64,000 bases of DNA from Allobosea sp. (GTDB lineage: Bacteria; Pseudomonadota; Alphaproteobacteria; Rhizobiales; Beijerinckiaceae). Shown here piece by piece: positions 1-8,913 of the stretch. Both the position numbers and the translations under genes were made by a program. The stretch spans positions 310,001 through 374,000 of the forward strand of contig NZ_JAFKFX010000030.1 of the NCBI RefSeq assembly GCF_017308075.1, read 5' to 3'. Under the pieces are notes generated by a model, which was not told the DNA's origin, did no database searches, and saw only the letters and a program-made list of their open reading frames with translations. Each line of letters starts with the position of its first letter. The stretch's first letter is position 1.

Positions 1-699
1 GGTCAGGCGCATCAGCGCCTCCTCGACATGGCGCGTCGTCTGGTACTTGGTGATGACGTCGCGGAAACGGTTCACGGCGCCGGCATAATTGCGCTTCTCG
101 AGATAGAAGCGGCCGACATTCATCTCCTTGCCGGCGAGCTGGTCGCGCGCGACCAGCATCTTCTCGCGCACGTCGACGACGTATTCGGACTTCGGATAGC
201 GGTCGAGCAACTCCTGCATCGCCCGCAGCGCCTGCTCCGTCCGCTCCTGGTCACGCGTCGCGTCCGGGATCTGGTTGAAATAGGACATCGCCAGGATGTA
301 CTGCGCGTAAGCCGCGTCCGGGCTCGCCGGGTTCTGCGCCAGGAAGCGCTTGGAAGCGGTGATCGCGTCGTCCCAGCGGCTCGCCTGATAGTTCGAATAG
401 GCGGTGAGAATCAGACCCTTGCGCGAATAGGGCGAGAACGGCGCCTGCTTGTCGATCTCCTCGAACTTCTTGCTCGCGCCTTCGCTGTCGCCGTTCTGGA
501 GTCGCGCCAGGCCCTCATTGTAGAGTTTGTCGGCCGGCACCGTCGGCAGCACTTCGGGCTTGTAGACTTCCGGGCGGTCGAACGGATTGATCGAGCTCAG
601 CGTGTCGCAGCCGCCGAGCGCGGCCGCCAGCGAGAACACGAGCGCGAGCCGCTTGCCGCCGCCCGCCATTTCGCCGGTATTGAATGTCTTCAGCCGCAT
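1..699 (-). CDS. bamD: Outer membrane protein assembly factor BamD (C-terminus beyond window)
   Basis: Lipoprotein of the BAM complex, which folds beta-barrel proteins into the outer membrane. Translating the minus strand from the ATG ending at 699 gives 233 residues with no stop before the window edge, so the C-terminus is missing. A signal peptide (about residues 16-30) ends in a lipobox L-G-G-C with the lipidated Cys at residue 31. Tetratricopeptide-like helices follow, with the family motifs LYNEGLARL, FSPYSRKGLILTAYSNY and YAQYILAMSYFNQIPD, the last forming the pocket BamD uses to bind substrate. An internal ATG at residue 11 would give a more usual 20-residue signal peptide and cannot be excluded. 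It lies 174 bases downstream of lpxC on the same strand, the common alphaproteobacterial order ftsZ-lpxC-bamD. Confidence 0.93.
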   Translation of the reverse strand, partial: MRLKTFNTGEMAGGGKRLALVFSLAAALGGCDTLSSINPFDRPEVYKPEVLPTVPADKLYNEGLARLQNGDSEGASKKFEEIDKQAPFSPYSRKGLILTAYSNYQASRWDDAITASKRFLAQNPASPDAAYAQYILAMSYFNQIPDATRDQERTEQALRAMQELLDRYPKSEYVVDVREKMLVARDQLAGKEMNVGRFYLEKRNYAGAVNRFRDVITKYQTTRHVEEALMRLT

Positions 700-873
700 G
701 ACGCTCACTTCATCCGTCCTTCAGCGCCGCTTTCGAGGGCGGGCGAAAATGGCTTTACTCCAGAAGTCGCCATTTCGCCAACCATGAAGGGCGCTTCATG
801 CAATGCAATCGGCGCCGTGCTTCCGACAGGAAACCGGCGAATGCAAGGCGTGGCGTCGTTCAGTCGCCGATTT

Positions 874-1824
874 TCAGTGCAGATCGGGCGCAAGAGCCGC
901 CGGCATCGGCACGCTGGCCGCCATCTGGACGGCGCGCGGCGCGTAGACCGGCTCGGCCTCGACGATCGCGTAATTGGCGCGATCGGCAAAGAGTGCCTCG
1001 AGGATACGGATGTTCATCCGGTGACCGCCGCAATAGGAGCGGAACTCGCCGAGCATCGGGTAGCCGGCCAAAGAGAGATCGCCCACCGCGTCGAGCACCT
1101 TGTGGCGCACGAACTCGTCGGCATAGCGCAGGCCTTCAGGATTGATCACCTTGTCGTCGCCGATGGCGACGGTGTTGTCGAGCGAGGCGCCGAGCGCGAA
1201 GCCGGCCTTCCAGAGCTGCTCGACATCACGCATGAAGCCGAAGGTGCGGGCGCGGGAGATCTCGCTGGCATAGGCCTGCGGATCGAGATCGAAGATCTTG
1301 CGCTGACGGCCGATGGCGGTGGTGTCGAAATCGATCTCGACATCGAGCCGGAAACCCGATTCGGCGGGCGACAGCTCGGCGAAGGCGCGGCCGTTCTCGA
1401 CGCGGACCGTACGCAGCACCTTGAGATAGCGGCGGGCAGCGCCGAGCGCGACGATTCCGGCCGCCTCGATCGCCTTGACGAACTCGGAAGCGCTGCCGTC
1501 CATGATCGGCATTTCCGGACCGTCGATCTCGACCAGGACATTGTCCAGCCCCAGACCGGCGCAGGCCGACATCAGATGCTCGATGGTGGCGACAGAACCG
1601 GAAGCCTGCTCGCCGACCACGGTGCAGAGTTCGGTGGCGCTGACCTTGTTGTGGCGGGCGTGGATCAACTGCTCATGGCCGCCTTCGAGCCCCTTGCGGA
1701 GGAAGACGACACCGGTATTGGCGGCAGAGGGGCGCAGGCACAGGCAGGCGGGAGCTCCCGAATGAACGCCGATGCCCTCAAGGGTCACGGGCGAGCGAAG
1801 GGTCGTCTGCCGGTCAGCCATCAT
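874..1824 (-). CDS. lpxC: UDP-3-O-acyl-N-acetylglucosamine deacetylase LpxC
   Basis: Zinc-dependent deacetylase, the committed step of lipid A synthesis in the cytoplasm. The 316-residue protein is full length for the family. The zinc ligands are visible: His83 in TIEHLMSA, and His241 and Asp245 in HKVLDAVGD. The general-base region GGHRMN has His268. The N-terminal TLEGIGVHSG and central GPEMPIMDGSA motifs also fit. Two ATG codons stand in tandem at the start; the first (1824) is used here. It is separated from ftsZ upstream by a strong intrinsic terminator, so it probably has its own promoter in 1825-2075. Confidence 0.97.
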   Translation of the reverse strand: MMADRQTTLRSPVTLEGIGVHSGAPACLCLRPSAANTGVVFLRKGLEGGHEQLIHARHNKVSATELCTVVGEQASGSVATIEHLMSACAGLGLDNVLVEIDGPEMPIMDGSASEFVKAIEAAGIVALGAARRYLKVLRTVRVENGRAFAELSPAESGFRLDVEIDFDTTAIGRQRKIFDLDPQAYASEISRARTFGFMRDVEQLWKAGFALGASLDNTVAIGDDKVINPEGLRYADEFVRHKVLDAVGDLSLAGYPMLGEFRSYCGGHRMNIRILEALFADRANYAIVEAEPVYAPRAVQMAASVPMPAALAPDLH

Positions 1825-2142
1825 ACTCTTATCCGATCCTTAGCGCGACGATCAGGCCCGGCGCCTGGCGGCGCCATCAATCTGGTGATCGATCGCGGTT
1901 CCCTTGAAACGAGGGATCCAGAGCATGGCCCCGAATCCGTCTTCCCCGGTGTTGCCCTGCAAGATAAGCGCAGGAGGCGGGGCTTCAAAATCACGCTTTC
2001 TTTCGCTCTGTAACAGGATTCAAGGAGCGCGAAAAACCTAACCATCCAATTGATGTACATGGTTTTTTTGACGTTAAAAAAAGCCCGGCGCAAGCTTGCG
2101 CCGGGCTCGTTGTTTAAAACCGGACCCGAGACCAGCGCGAGC
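1825..2142 (-). other. Intergenic region ftsZ-lpxC: terminator plus probable lpxC promoter
   Basis: These 318 bases carry no convincing gene. The part nearest ftsZ is an intrinsic terminator. The remaining 250 bases are less GC-rich than the surrounding genes, with an AT-rich stretch at about 2030-2075, and are the natural place for an lpxC promoter. I could not assign a specific -35/-10 pair. A long open frame on the other strand through this area is a shadow of lpxC codons. Confidence 0.6.
2076..2107 (-). terminator. Rho-independent terminator after ftsZ
   Basis: A perfect 26-base palindrome (two 13-base arms, 2082-2094 and 2095-2107) of sequence type AGCCCGGCGCAAG/CTTGCGCCGGGCT is followed on the minus strand by seven T residues (A run at 2076-2082). 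It lies 35 bases past the ftsZ stop and is a textbook end for the dcw transcript. Confidence 0.92.
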
Positions 2143-3849
2143 TCAGCTCGACTGGCGACGCAGGAAGGCCGGGATCTCCAGATGATCGTCCTCGGCGGGA
2201 CGGCTCGGAGCGGCGCGGCCGAGCGGATCGAGCTGGCCCTGAGCCGGGCGAGAGGCCTGCGGCGCGGCCGGACGGCGCATGAACTCGGCATGAGCCGCGC
2301 TCGGCGGCGCCACCGGCGCCGGCGGCACCGGACGCGGTGCTGGCGCCGGAGCCTCGGCGACCTCCTCCTCCTTGCGGCCGAAGCCGACGGAGGCCAGGCG
2401 CTGCATCAGCGACATCCGCTTCTGGTCGGCGGAGACGGCCGGCGGCGGCGCGGCCACGGCGGCGCGGGTCTGCGCGATCTGATTCTGCGCCGGCAGCGGC
2501 AGGTCCTCGATCCGCGGCATGCGGGTCGGCCGGATCACGGCGCGCTCCGGCGCGGGCGGAATGAAGCTGTCTTCCAGATGCGGCAACTCGGCCTCGATCG
2601 GCGCCGGGGCGGGCATGGGCGGCGCGACCACAGCCTGGCGCGGCTGCACCGGCTCGATGCGGACATCGGCAGCGAAGCTCGGCGCGGCCTGACGAACCGG
2701 TTCCGGCGCCAGCGGCAGGCGAAGTTCCGGGGCCGGCTCCGGCTGCGGCACGGCGGCCGGCATCGGGACGGCGTTCGTGCGGATATTGGGAACCGCAGAG
2801 CGCAGGCGCGCCTCGGCCTTCAGCCGCTCGGCCACTTCGGCGATGCGCGCCTCGGTCGCGTCGACCTCGGCCTGCGAGCTCACCGGCTTGTCGATCCCGG
2901 TCGCGACGACCGAGACGCGGACGGTGCCTTCGAGCGCCTCGTCGAAAGTCGCGCCGACGATGATGTTGGCCTCGGAATCGACCTCCTCGCGGATGCGGGT
3001 GGCGGCCTCGTCGACCTCGTAGAGCTTCATGTCGCGGCCGCCGGTGATCGAGATCAGCAGGCCCCGCGCGCCCTTCATCGAGACATCGTCGAGCAGCGGG
3101 TTGTTGATCGCGGCCTGGGCGGCGGACAGCGCGCGCTTCTCGCCCTGGGCCTCGCCGGTACCCATCATCGCCTTGCCCATGCCGCGCATCACGGCGCGGA
3201 CGTCGGCGAAGTCGAGATTGATCAGGCCGGGACGGACCATCAGGTCGGTGATGCAGGCGACGCCCGAATAGAGCACCTGGTCGGCCATGCCGAAGGCGTC
3301 GGCAAAACCGGTGTTCTCGTTGGCGACACGGAACAGGTTCTGGTTCGGGATGACGATCAGCGTGTCGACGGCTTCGTTGAGCTCGCCGATGCCGGCCTCC
3401 GCCATGCGCATGCGGCGGTGACCTTCGAACTGGAACGGCTTGGTGACGACGCCAACGGTGAGGATCCCCATATCGCGGGCGACACGGGCGATGGCCGGGG
3501 CCGCGCCGGTGCCGGTACCGCCGCCCATGCCGGCGGTGATGAAGACCATATGGGCGCCGGCGAGGTGATCGCGGATCTCGTCGGCGACCTCCTCGGCCGC
3601 CGCGCGCCCGACCTCCGGCTGCGAGCCGGCGCCGAGGCCTTCGGTGACCTGCAGGCCCATCTGGATGATGCGCGGAGCGCGCGACAGCGCCAGGGCCTGG
3701 GCATCGGTGTTGGCACAGACGAAATCGACCCCGTCGAGGCCGGCCTCGATCATGTTGTTCACCGCGTTGCCGCCGGCGCCGCCGACGCCGAACACGGTGA
3801 TTCGGGGCTTCAGTTCCCGGATGTCCGGGGCTTGCAGATTCATCGCCAT
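2143..3849 (-). CDS. ftsZ: Cell division GTPase FtsZ
   Basis: Tubulin-like GTPase that forms the Z ring. The 568-residue protein has the tubulin signature GGGTGTG at about residues 109-115 and the synergy-loop motif NLDFADV. After a globular core of about 320 residues comes a long Pro/Ala-rich linker of about 230 residues, typical of alphaproteobacteria. It ends in the conserved C-terminal peptide [10 protein letters not shown], which binds FtsA and other ring proteins. The start chosen is ATG 3849 (MAMNL), preceded by AGAGG five bases upstream; a TTG at 3864 is the alternative. It is 131 bases downstream of ftsA and is the last gene before the terminator. Confidence 0.97.
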   Translation of the reverse strand: MAMNLQAPDIRELKPRITVFGVGGAGGNAVNNMIEAGLDGVDFVCANTDAQALALSRAPRIIQMGLQVTEGLGAGSQPEVGRAAAEEVADEIRDHLAGAHMVFITAGMGGGTGTGAAPAIARVARDMGILTVGVVTKPFQFEGHRRMRMAEAGIGELNEAVDTLIVIPNQNLFRVANENTGFADAFGMADQVLYSGVACITDLMVRPGLINLDFADVRAVMRGMGKAMMGTGEAQGEKRALSAAQAAINNPLLDDVSMKGARGLLISITGGRDMKLYEVDEAATRIREEVDSEANIIVGATFDEALEGTVRVSVVATGIDKPVSSQAEVDATEARIAEVAERLKAEARLRSAVPNIRTNAVPMPAAVPQPEPAPELRLPLAPEPVRQAAPSFAADVRIEPVQPRQAVVAPPMPAPAPIEAELPHLEDSFIPPAPERAVIRPTRMPRIEDLPLPAQNQIAQTRAAVAAPPPAVSADQKRMSLMQRLASVGFGRKEEEVAEAPAPAPRPVPPAPVAPPSAAHAEFMRRPAAPQASRPAQGQLDPLGRAAPSRPAEDDHLEIPAFLRRQSS

Positions 3850-3980
3850 GATTGCCTCTTTCAAATTTCCGTCCGGTCCCTGGCGGGCGCCGTCCCGTAT
3901 TCCACGCCAGGGGCCGCGGCCCCGTTTCTCAAGAACTCACTCCGCTCCGCCCGGCCGGATGGCCATGCGGATCGCAACAC

Positions 3981-5306
3981 TCAGAAACTCTCCTTCAGCC
4001 AGCGGCCGACGCGCGAGAAATACCCGTCGGCAGCATGGGCGAAGTAGGATGCGCCGGCCCGCGGCTCGAAATGCTCGACATGGGCGACCTGCGGATAGAC
4101 CAGAAGGCCGACCGCAGCGGCGAAGGACGGGCCCTTGCCCGCTTCGGGCAAGCCGCGGATGCCGAGCGGCCGCCCGGTACGGACCTGGCCGCCGAGCACG
4201 CGCCGCGCGACCTCCGGCATGCCGGTGAGCTGGCAGGCGCCGCCGGTCAGGACGACGCGCCTTCCGGCCTCGGCAGAGAAACCTGCGGCCTTGAGCCGGT
4301 CGCGCACCAGTTCGAGGATCTCCTCGACGCGCGGCTTGATGATCCGCACCAGATGCGACTTCGCCAGATGGTTGGGCATGTCGCGCTCATCGTCGTCGAC
4401 CTGCGGCACCGCGATGGTGTCGCGATCGTCAGACGGGCTCGATATCGCCGAGCCGTGCAGCGTCTTCAGACGCTCGGCCGCCGAGACCCGGGTCGAAAGC
4501 CCGCGCGCCACGTCCATGGTGATGTGGTTGCCGCCGACCGCGATGGCGTCGGCATGGGTCAGGTGACCGCCGCCGAAGACGCCGAGCGAGGTCGTGCCGC
4601 CGCCCATGTCGACCACGACGACGCCCATCTCGGCCTCGTCGTCGACCAGCACGGAGAGCCCGGCCGCATAAGGCGTCGCGACCACGGCTTCGACCTCGAG
4701 ATGGCAGCGCTCGACCGCGAGCATGACGTTGCGCGCCGCGGCCGCCTCGGAGGCGACGACATGCATGTCGACCGAGAGCGAGCCACCGATCAGGCCGCGC
4801 GGATCGAGCACACCGGGCGAACCGTCGAGGGCATAGCCCGTCGGCAAGGCATGCAGCACCGCCTTGCCCGGGCGGATCGCATGGTTGGCCGCGGCCGCGA
4901 GCACCCGCTTCACGTCGGAATCGCCGACGGAACCGCCGCGCAGCTCGACGCTGGCCTGGTAGTGCTGCGAGTTCAGCCGGCCGCCGGTCAGATTGACGAT
5001 GACCGACTGCACCTCGACCTTGGCCATCCGCTCGGCAGCGTCGACCGCGGCCCGGATGGCGCGCTCGGCGCTGTCGAGATCGATGATCGCACCGCCCTTC
5101 AGGCCGAGCGAACGCTGATGGCCGATGCCGACGATGCGGGCGACATGGGTACGGCCGCGCAGGCGCTCGTTCGCTTCCGCCGGATTGAGCTCGGCGATCA
5201 GGCAGACGACCTTGCTCGTGCCGATGTCCAGGATCGACAGCGTCGCGCTCTTGCGCGAGGAAAGCGGCCGCATCCGCGGCGTCAGGCCCTGGGAGGTCAG
5301 GCTCAT
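3981..5306 (-). CDS. ftsA: Cell division protein FtsA
   Basis: Actin-like ATPase that tethers FtsZ to the membrane. The 441-residue protein has the actin-fold phosphate motif LDIGTSKVVCLIAEL near residue 30, the second phosphate loop VVVDMGGGTTSLGVF near residue 220 and the adenosine motif VVLTGGACQLTGM near residue 350. The C-terminus (DGYFSRVGRWLKESF) is the expected short amphipathic membrane-targeting helix. Its ATG overlaps the ftsQ TGA (ATGA), implying translational coupling. Confidence 0.97.
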   Translation of the reverse strand: MSLTSQGLTPRMRPLSSRKSATLSILDIGTSKVVCLIAELNPAEANERLRGRTHVARIVGIGHQRSLGLKGGAIIDLDSAERAIRAAVDAAERMAKVEVQSVIVNLTGGRLNSQHYQASVELRGGSVGDSDVKRVLAAAANHAIRPGKAVLHALPTGYALDGSPGVLDPRGLIGGSLSVDMHVVASEAAAARNVMLAVERCHLEVEAVVATPYAAGLSVLVDDEAEMGVVVVDMGGGTTSLGVFGGGHLTHADAIAVGGNHITMDVARGLSTRVSAAERLKTLHGSAISSPSDDRDTIAVPQVDDDERDMPNHLAKSHLVRIIKPRVEEILELVRDRLKAAGFSAEAGRRVVLTGGACQLTGMPEVARRVLGGQVRTGRPLGIRGLPEAGKGPSFAAAVGLLVYPQVAHVEHFEPRAGASYFAHAADGYFSRVGRWLKESF

Positions 5307-6238
5307 GCCTCGCCTCCCTTCTTCTTGCCCTTGTTCTTGAGCAGCTCGGCCCTTGCGGCCGCGCCCTCCTCGGTCAGGCGCATGGTCACGCGGTCGGGCT
5401 GGCGTAGGTCGATGGCGATAAGGTCCTTCTCGCTGATCCGAAAATCCTGCTCGAGGCCGACCAGCCGCTTCAGCGCAGCGCCGGTTTCGGTTTCGGGCAA
5501 GCGGATGTCGATGCCGGTGTCGAGCTTGAGATTCCAGCGGCGGCCGGCGACCAGGCTGCCGGCGCGGATGCGCGAGGCGAACGGGCCGGCCGCGGCGAGC
5601 AGGGCGACATAGTCGCGAGCGCGCAGATTGGCGTCGACCCCGACGACCAGCGGAAGATGGGCGAAGCGGCCGTCATCCATGCGATCGATCACCGTGCCGT
5701 CGGCCGCGATCAGGAAGAGATCGCCCTTCGACTGCCAGAGCGCGAAAGGCTCGCGCTCGACGAGGTTGATCGCGATCTCCCCGGGATAGAGCTTGCGGAC
5801 CGAGGCCTCGCGGATCAGCGGCGTCGATTCGAGCCGCCGACGCGCCTCGTCGGCGTCGAAGAAGGCGAGCGAGATCTTCGGATCGATGCCGGCGGCGACC
5901 AGCACCTCGATCTCGGAAAGCTCGGTCAGGCCGGAAATCGTCACGCGGTCGATGCCGAGGCCGATCAGCCGTGCCAGCGCATGCTTGGGTTCGCCATAGG
6001 TCTCGCGCAGCGTCTCGAAATGGCCGCCGAGGGCAGCACCCGTCGTCGCCGAGAGCGCCAGGAAACCGACCGCCAGCCAGGAGCCCAGGCCGCGCGGCAG
6101 GCGCTGCGCCAGGGGCAGCGCGAAGGCGCTGCGCCGCGAGCCGCGAAACCAGCGGCGCGAGCGCTCGCCGACGAGGAGCTGAGGCCCCGCAGCGTGCATC
6201 GGCTTCATCGGACCAGCACCGGCCAGCACCGCATTCAC
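5303..6238 (-). CDS. ftsQ: Cell division protein FtsQ
   Basis: Bitopic inner-membrane division protein. A basic cytoplasmic N-terminus is followed by one membrane helix (LGSWLAVGFLALSATTGAA), then a POTRA domain (VTISGLTELSEIEVL onward) and the FtsQ beta domain. The C-terminus ends in a lysine-rich tail (LLKNKGKKKGGEA). The start is uncertain: GTG 6238 overlaps the ddl stop as GTGA, the coupling style seen elsewhere in the cluster. ATG 6268 would overlap ddl by 34 bases, and ATG 6208 is also possible. From GTG the protein is 311 residues. Confidence 0.93.
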   Translation of the reverse strand: MNAVLAGAGPMKPMHAAGPQLLVGERSRRWFRGSRRSAFALPLAQRLPRGLGSWLAVGFLALSATTGAALGGHFETLRETYGEPKHALARLIGLGIDRVTISGLTELSEIEVLVAAGIDPKISLAFFDADEARRRLESTPLIREASVRKLYPGEIAINLVEREPFALWQSKGDLFLIAADGTVIDRMDDGRFAHLPLVVGVDANLRARDYVALLAAAGPFASRIRAGSLVAGRRWNLKLDTGIDIRLPETETGAALKRLVGLEQDFRISEKDLIAIDLRQPDRVTMRLTEEGAAARAELLKNKGKKKGGEA

Positions 6239-7149
6239 CGATTTAAGGAGGCGTCCTCCACCATCCATGTGACGAGCTCACTGAAATTCATGCCCGCGTG
6301 GGCGGCCAGTTCGGGTACCAGGCTGGTTTCGGTCATGCCGGGCTGCGTGTTCACTTCCAGCCAGACGAGAGTGTCGGTCTCGTCGTCATATCGGAAGTCG
6401 GAACGACTGACGCCGCGGCACCCGATTGCTTGATGCGCCGTTAACGCACACTCTTCGATCCGCTGGTAAATATTCGGTAAAATTTGAGCGGGGCAGATAT
6501 GGAACGAACCGCCTTTCGCATATTTTGCGTCGTAGTCGTAAAACTCACCCGTCGCCGCCCGAATCTCCGTCACCCCCAATGACTTGCCGTCCATCACGGC
6601 ACAGGTCAGCTCGCGTCCGGCGATGAAATTTTCGGCCAGCAGCATGTCCCCGCAGGGCCAGTCCGGCCGGGCTATTTCCTGGGGTGGATGCTCGCGGCCT
6701 TTCTTAACGATCACGACCCCGACCGAGGATCCCTCGTCGATCGGCTTGAGCACATAGGGCGGCTGAAGCACATGGCGTTTGGCGGCCTCGAAGCGCGAGA
6801 CGTTGACGCCATGCGCGACCGGAACACCGGCCGCGGCGACCACCATCTTGGCCTTGTCCTTACGGATGGCGAGCGCCGAGGCGAGCACGCCGGAATGGGT
6901 ATAGGGGATGCCCATGATCTCGAGCAGACCCTGGATGGTGCCATCCTCGCCGAAGCGGCCATGCAGCCCGTTGAAGGCAACGTCGGGCCGGAGCTTGTCG
7001 AGCACCGCCGCGACGTCCCGCTGGACGTCGACCCGGGTGACGCGGAAACCGACCTGCTCCAGCGCGGCGGCACAGCCGGCACCGGAATTCAGGCTGACCT
7101 CGCGCTCCACGGACCATCCGCCCATCAGAACTGCGACATGTTTGCTCAT
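6235..7149 (-). CDS. ddl: D-alanine--D-alanine ligase
   Basis: ATP-grasp ligase making the D-Ala-D-Ala dipeptide for peptidoglycan. The 304-residue protein has the N-terminal motif VLMGGWSVEREVSLNSG, the ATP-binding YVLKPIDEGSSVGV and the C-terminal metal-binding WLEVNTQPGMTETSL. The start ATG 7149 gives the family N-terminus MSKHVAVLMGG. It is the first gene after a 349-base gap with a CtrA-type site, so ddl-ftsQ-ftsA-ftsZ may form a separately controlled unit. Confidence 0.97.
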   Translation of the reverse strand: MSKHVAVLMGGWSVEREVSLNSGAGCAAALEQVGFRVTRVDVQRDVAAVLDKLRPDVAFNGLHGRFGEDGTIQGLLEIMGIPYTHSGVLASALAIRKDKAKMVVAAAGVPVAHGVNVSRFEAAKRHVLQPPYVLKPIDEGSSVGVVIVKKGREHPPQEIARPDWPCGDMLLAENFIAGRELTCAVMDGKSLGVTEIRAATGEFYDYDAKYAKGGSFHICPAQILPNIYQRIEECALTAHQAIGCRGVSRSDFRYDDETDTLVWLEVNTQPGMTETSLVPELAAHAGMNFSELVTWMVEDASLNR

Positions 7150-7498
7150 GCTGGCTCCAAGCTCCGCACCTGCGGCGAAACTGGCCAGATATGGTTAACG
7201 ACGCGTTAAGAAGTCGCGCTCCCGGTTAATGCAGAGCCGGCTGTGGCGGCGGCGCATCACCTGTTTCCGGCACCGGCGAAAGCTGTCCGGCGAGCCTCGT
7301 GCCGACGGGCGCGCATCGTTTCGAGGACATGCGCGGAGCTCGCCCTGCCAGCATGGCTGGCGAGGCGGGAGCCGCCACTGGATCTTGCGAAGGCTGTAAG
7401 CCGGACCTTGTCGTGTCGGCGGGCCAGCGCGGGCGAAGCGCGCCTGTCACGCTGGCCATCGACGCCGTGGCCGAGGAGCCCGTCCCGGCCGGATCCGC
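7150..7498 (-). other. 349-base gap murB-ddl: probable internal promoter region
   Basis: This is one of the few real gaps in the cluster. The ddl-proximal part has three TTAA tetrads (7195, 7206, 7226) in otherwise GC-rich DNA. The rest (7230-7498) contains a 77-codon open frame on the minus strand (7226-7459) that is Pro/Ala-rich, has no Shine-Dalgarno and resembles no family I know, so I do not call it a gene. Confidence 0.55.
7195..7209 (-). promoter_or_regulatory. CtrA-type binding site TTAA-N7-TTAA upstream of ddl-ftsQAZ
   Basis: TTAA at 7195-7198 and TTAA at 7206-7209 are separated by exactly seven bases (CGACGCG), the full CtrA consensus, 46-60 bases upstream of the ddl start. CtrA is the cell-cycle master regulator of alphaproteobacteria and is known to control ftsQ/ftsA/ftsZ transcription in Caulobacter. 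The match is seen directly; the function is inferred. Confidence 0.65.
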
Positions 7499-8422
7499 TC
7501 AGGCGGCGACGCCGAAGCGCTTGATCTCCCAGTGCAGCTCGTAGCCGGAATTGTCCTTGACCCGACGTCGAACCTCTTCGCCCAGCCCCTCGATATCGGC
7601 GGCGCTGGCACCGCCGGTGTTGATCAGGAAGTTGCAGTGCATCTCCGAGACCTGGGCTCCGCCGATGCGCAGGCCGCGGCAGCCGGCAGCATCGATCAGT
7701 TGCCAGGCCTTGCCGCCCTCGGGGTTCTTGAAGGTCGAGCCACCGGTGCGCTCCTTGATCGGCTGGGCCGCCTCGCGTGCCGAGGTGACGCGGTCCATCT
7801 CCGCGAGGATCGCGGCCTGATCACCGGGCCGGCCCTGGAACAGCGCCGAGGTGAAGATGACGTCGCTCGGCACCGTCGAGTTGCGGTAGCTGAAGCCCAT
7901 ATCGGCATGGGAGAAGGTGACGATCTCGCCGGCCCGCGTCACGCCGCGCGCCTCGACCAGCACGTCGGTGGTTTCGCCGCCATGCGCCCCGGCATTCATC
8001 CGCAGCGCGCCGCCGATGCAGCCGGGAATGCCACGATAGAAGGCGAGCCCGTCGAGCGAAGCATCGGCCGCCGCCCGGGCCAGCTTGACGTCGGGCGTCG
8101 CGGTACCGGCGCGGAGCCTGTCGCCTTCCTCGCGGACGATCTCACCGAAGGCCTTGCCACCGAGGCGGATGACCACGCCGGGAATGCCGCCATCGCGCAC
8201 GATCAGGTTGGAGCCGAGCCCCACCACCGTCACCGGGATCTCGGCCGGCAGCCTGGACAGGAAATAGGCGAGATCGGCCTCGTCGGCCGGTGTGAACAGC
8301 ACCTGCGCCGGCCCGCCGACGCGGAACCAGGTCAGCCCCGCCATCTCCTGATTGGCGACGAGGCGCCCGCGCAGCTCGGGCGCGGCGGCATGGAGGGCGG
8401 GCGTGATGTCTGGGAAGGGCAT
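7499..8422 (-). CDS. murB: UDP-N-acetylenolpyruvoylglucosamine reductase MurB
   Basis: FAD enzyme that reduces UDP-GlcNAc-enolpyruvate to UDP-MurNAc. The 307-residue protein shows the FAD-binding stretch [30 protein letters not shown], and [19 protein letters not shown]. The proton-donor serine is in FSYRNSTV, and the C-terminal catalytic Glu region is [14 protein letters not shown]. The lack of an extra C-terminal domain makes it type II. Its start lies only four bases past the stop of the inserted DUF559 gene, so it now probably depends on read-through of that gene. Confidence 0.97.
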   Translation of the reverse strand: MPFPDITPALHAAAPELRGRLVANQEMAGLTWFRVGGPAQVLFTPADEADLAYFLSRLPAEIPVTVVGLGSNLIVRDGGIPGVVIRLGGKAFGEIVREEGDRLRAGTATPDVKLARAAADASLDGLAFYRGIPGCIGGALRMNAGAHGGETTDVLVEARGVTRAGEIVTFSHADMGFSYRNSTVPSDVIFTSALFQGRPGDQAAILAEMDRVTSAREAAQPIKERTGGSTFKNPEGGKAWQLIDAAGCRGLRIGGAQVSEMHCNFLINTGGASAADIEGLGEEVRRRVKDNSGYELHWEIKRFGVAA

Positions 8423-8426
8423 AGGC

Positions 8427-8855
8427 TTACCCGCGCGTCACCTTCTCCCCTCGGGGGAGAAGGTGGCCCGGCAAAGCCGGGTCGGATGAGGGAAGTCCGG
8501 CGAGACCAAGCCGATCGGATATCTCGCGCAGAACGAATTCGAGATTTCCTAGAACCCGCTCGTTCGGAAAGCGCAAGACCAGATAGCCCTCATGCCGTAA
8601 AAACGCATCGCGCCGCGCGTCGCGGGCACGTGCTTCTTCACTGGCATGTGGCTCACCATCGAGCTCGACGATCAGGCGGTGCTCGTAGCAGCAGAAATCC
8701 GCGACGAAAGGCCCGATCGCCATTTGTCGCTTGAACTTGAGGTCAGCGAAGCGACGACCGCGCACCGCCTGCCAGAAGATGGCCTCGGCCCGCGTCGGCG
8801 TGCGCCGCTGGCCCCGGGCGAAGGAGAGCGTTGCGGTCGTGTTCTTGCGTTCCAC
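8427..8855 (-). CDS. DUF559 / Vsr-like endonuclease-domain protein inserted in dcw cluster
   Basis: The 142-residue protein belongs to the DUF559 family, related to very-short-patch-repair and PD-(D/E)XK-type nucleases. Motifs in order are a basic N-terminus ending [34 protein letters not shown] with the likely catalytic Asp, [10 protein letters not shown] with Glu/Asp/His, and [18 protein letters not shown]. The start is GTG 8855. Its Shine-Dalgarno (GAGGG, six-base spacer) lies inside the right-hand palindromic repeat, and its last roughly 20 codons are translated from the left-hand repeat. It splits the normally adjacent murC and murB and reads in the same direction. A target or function is not known; nuclease activity is inferred from the fold. 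Confidence 0.85.
   Translation of the reverse strand: MERKNTTATLSFARGQRRTPTRAEAIFWQAVRGRRFADLKFKRQMAIGPFVADFCCYEHRLIVELDGEPHASEEARARDARRDAFLRHEGYLVLRFPNERVLGNLEFVLREISDRLGLAGLPSSDPALPGHLLPRGEKVTRG
8439..8492 (+). repeat. Palindromic repeat, left copy (inverted relative to right copy)
   Basis: It consists of a hairpin CCTTCTCCCC/GGGGAGAAGG, a second small hairpin CCGGCAAAGCCGG, and the tail TCGGATGAGGG. The same architecture occurs at 8862-8913 in opposite orientation. Most of it is read as the C-terminus of the DUF559 protein. It resembles the short palindromic elements dispersed through rhizobial genomes. Confidence 0.88.
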
Positions 8856-8861
8856 GACCGG

Positions 8862-8913
8862 CCCTCATCCGTCAGCGCTTCGCGCTGCCACCTTCTCCCC
8901 CGAGGGGAGAAGG
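8862..8913 (-). repeat. Palindromic repeat, right copy (inverted)
   Basis: Read on the minus strand it gives CCTTCTCCCCTCGGGGGAG, then AAGGTGGC, a small hairpin AGCGCGAAGCGCT and the tail GGATGAGGG, matching the left copy except in the small hairpin. It contains the murC stop codon (8872-8874) and supplies the ribosome-binding site of the DUF559 gene. Confidence 0.88.

Noticed and set aside
28..2013. A 661-codon plus-strand frame over bamD and lpxC
   Set aside because: It is a shadow of two recognised minus-strand genes and the intergenic region, with no family features.
7226..7459. A 77-codon minus-strand frame in the murB-ddl gap
   Set aside because: No Shine-Dalgarno, Pro/Ala-rich low complexity and no recognised family. 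Its end runs into the TTAA-rich promoter area.
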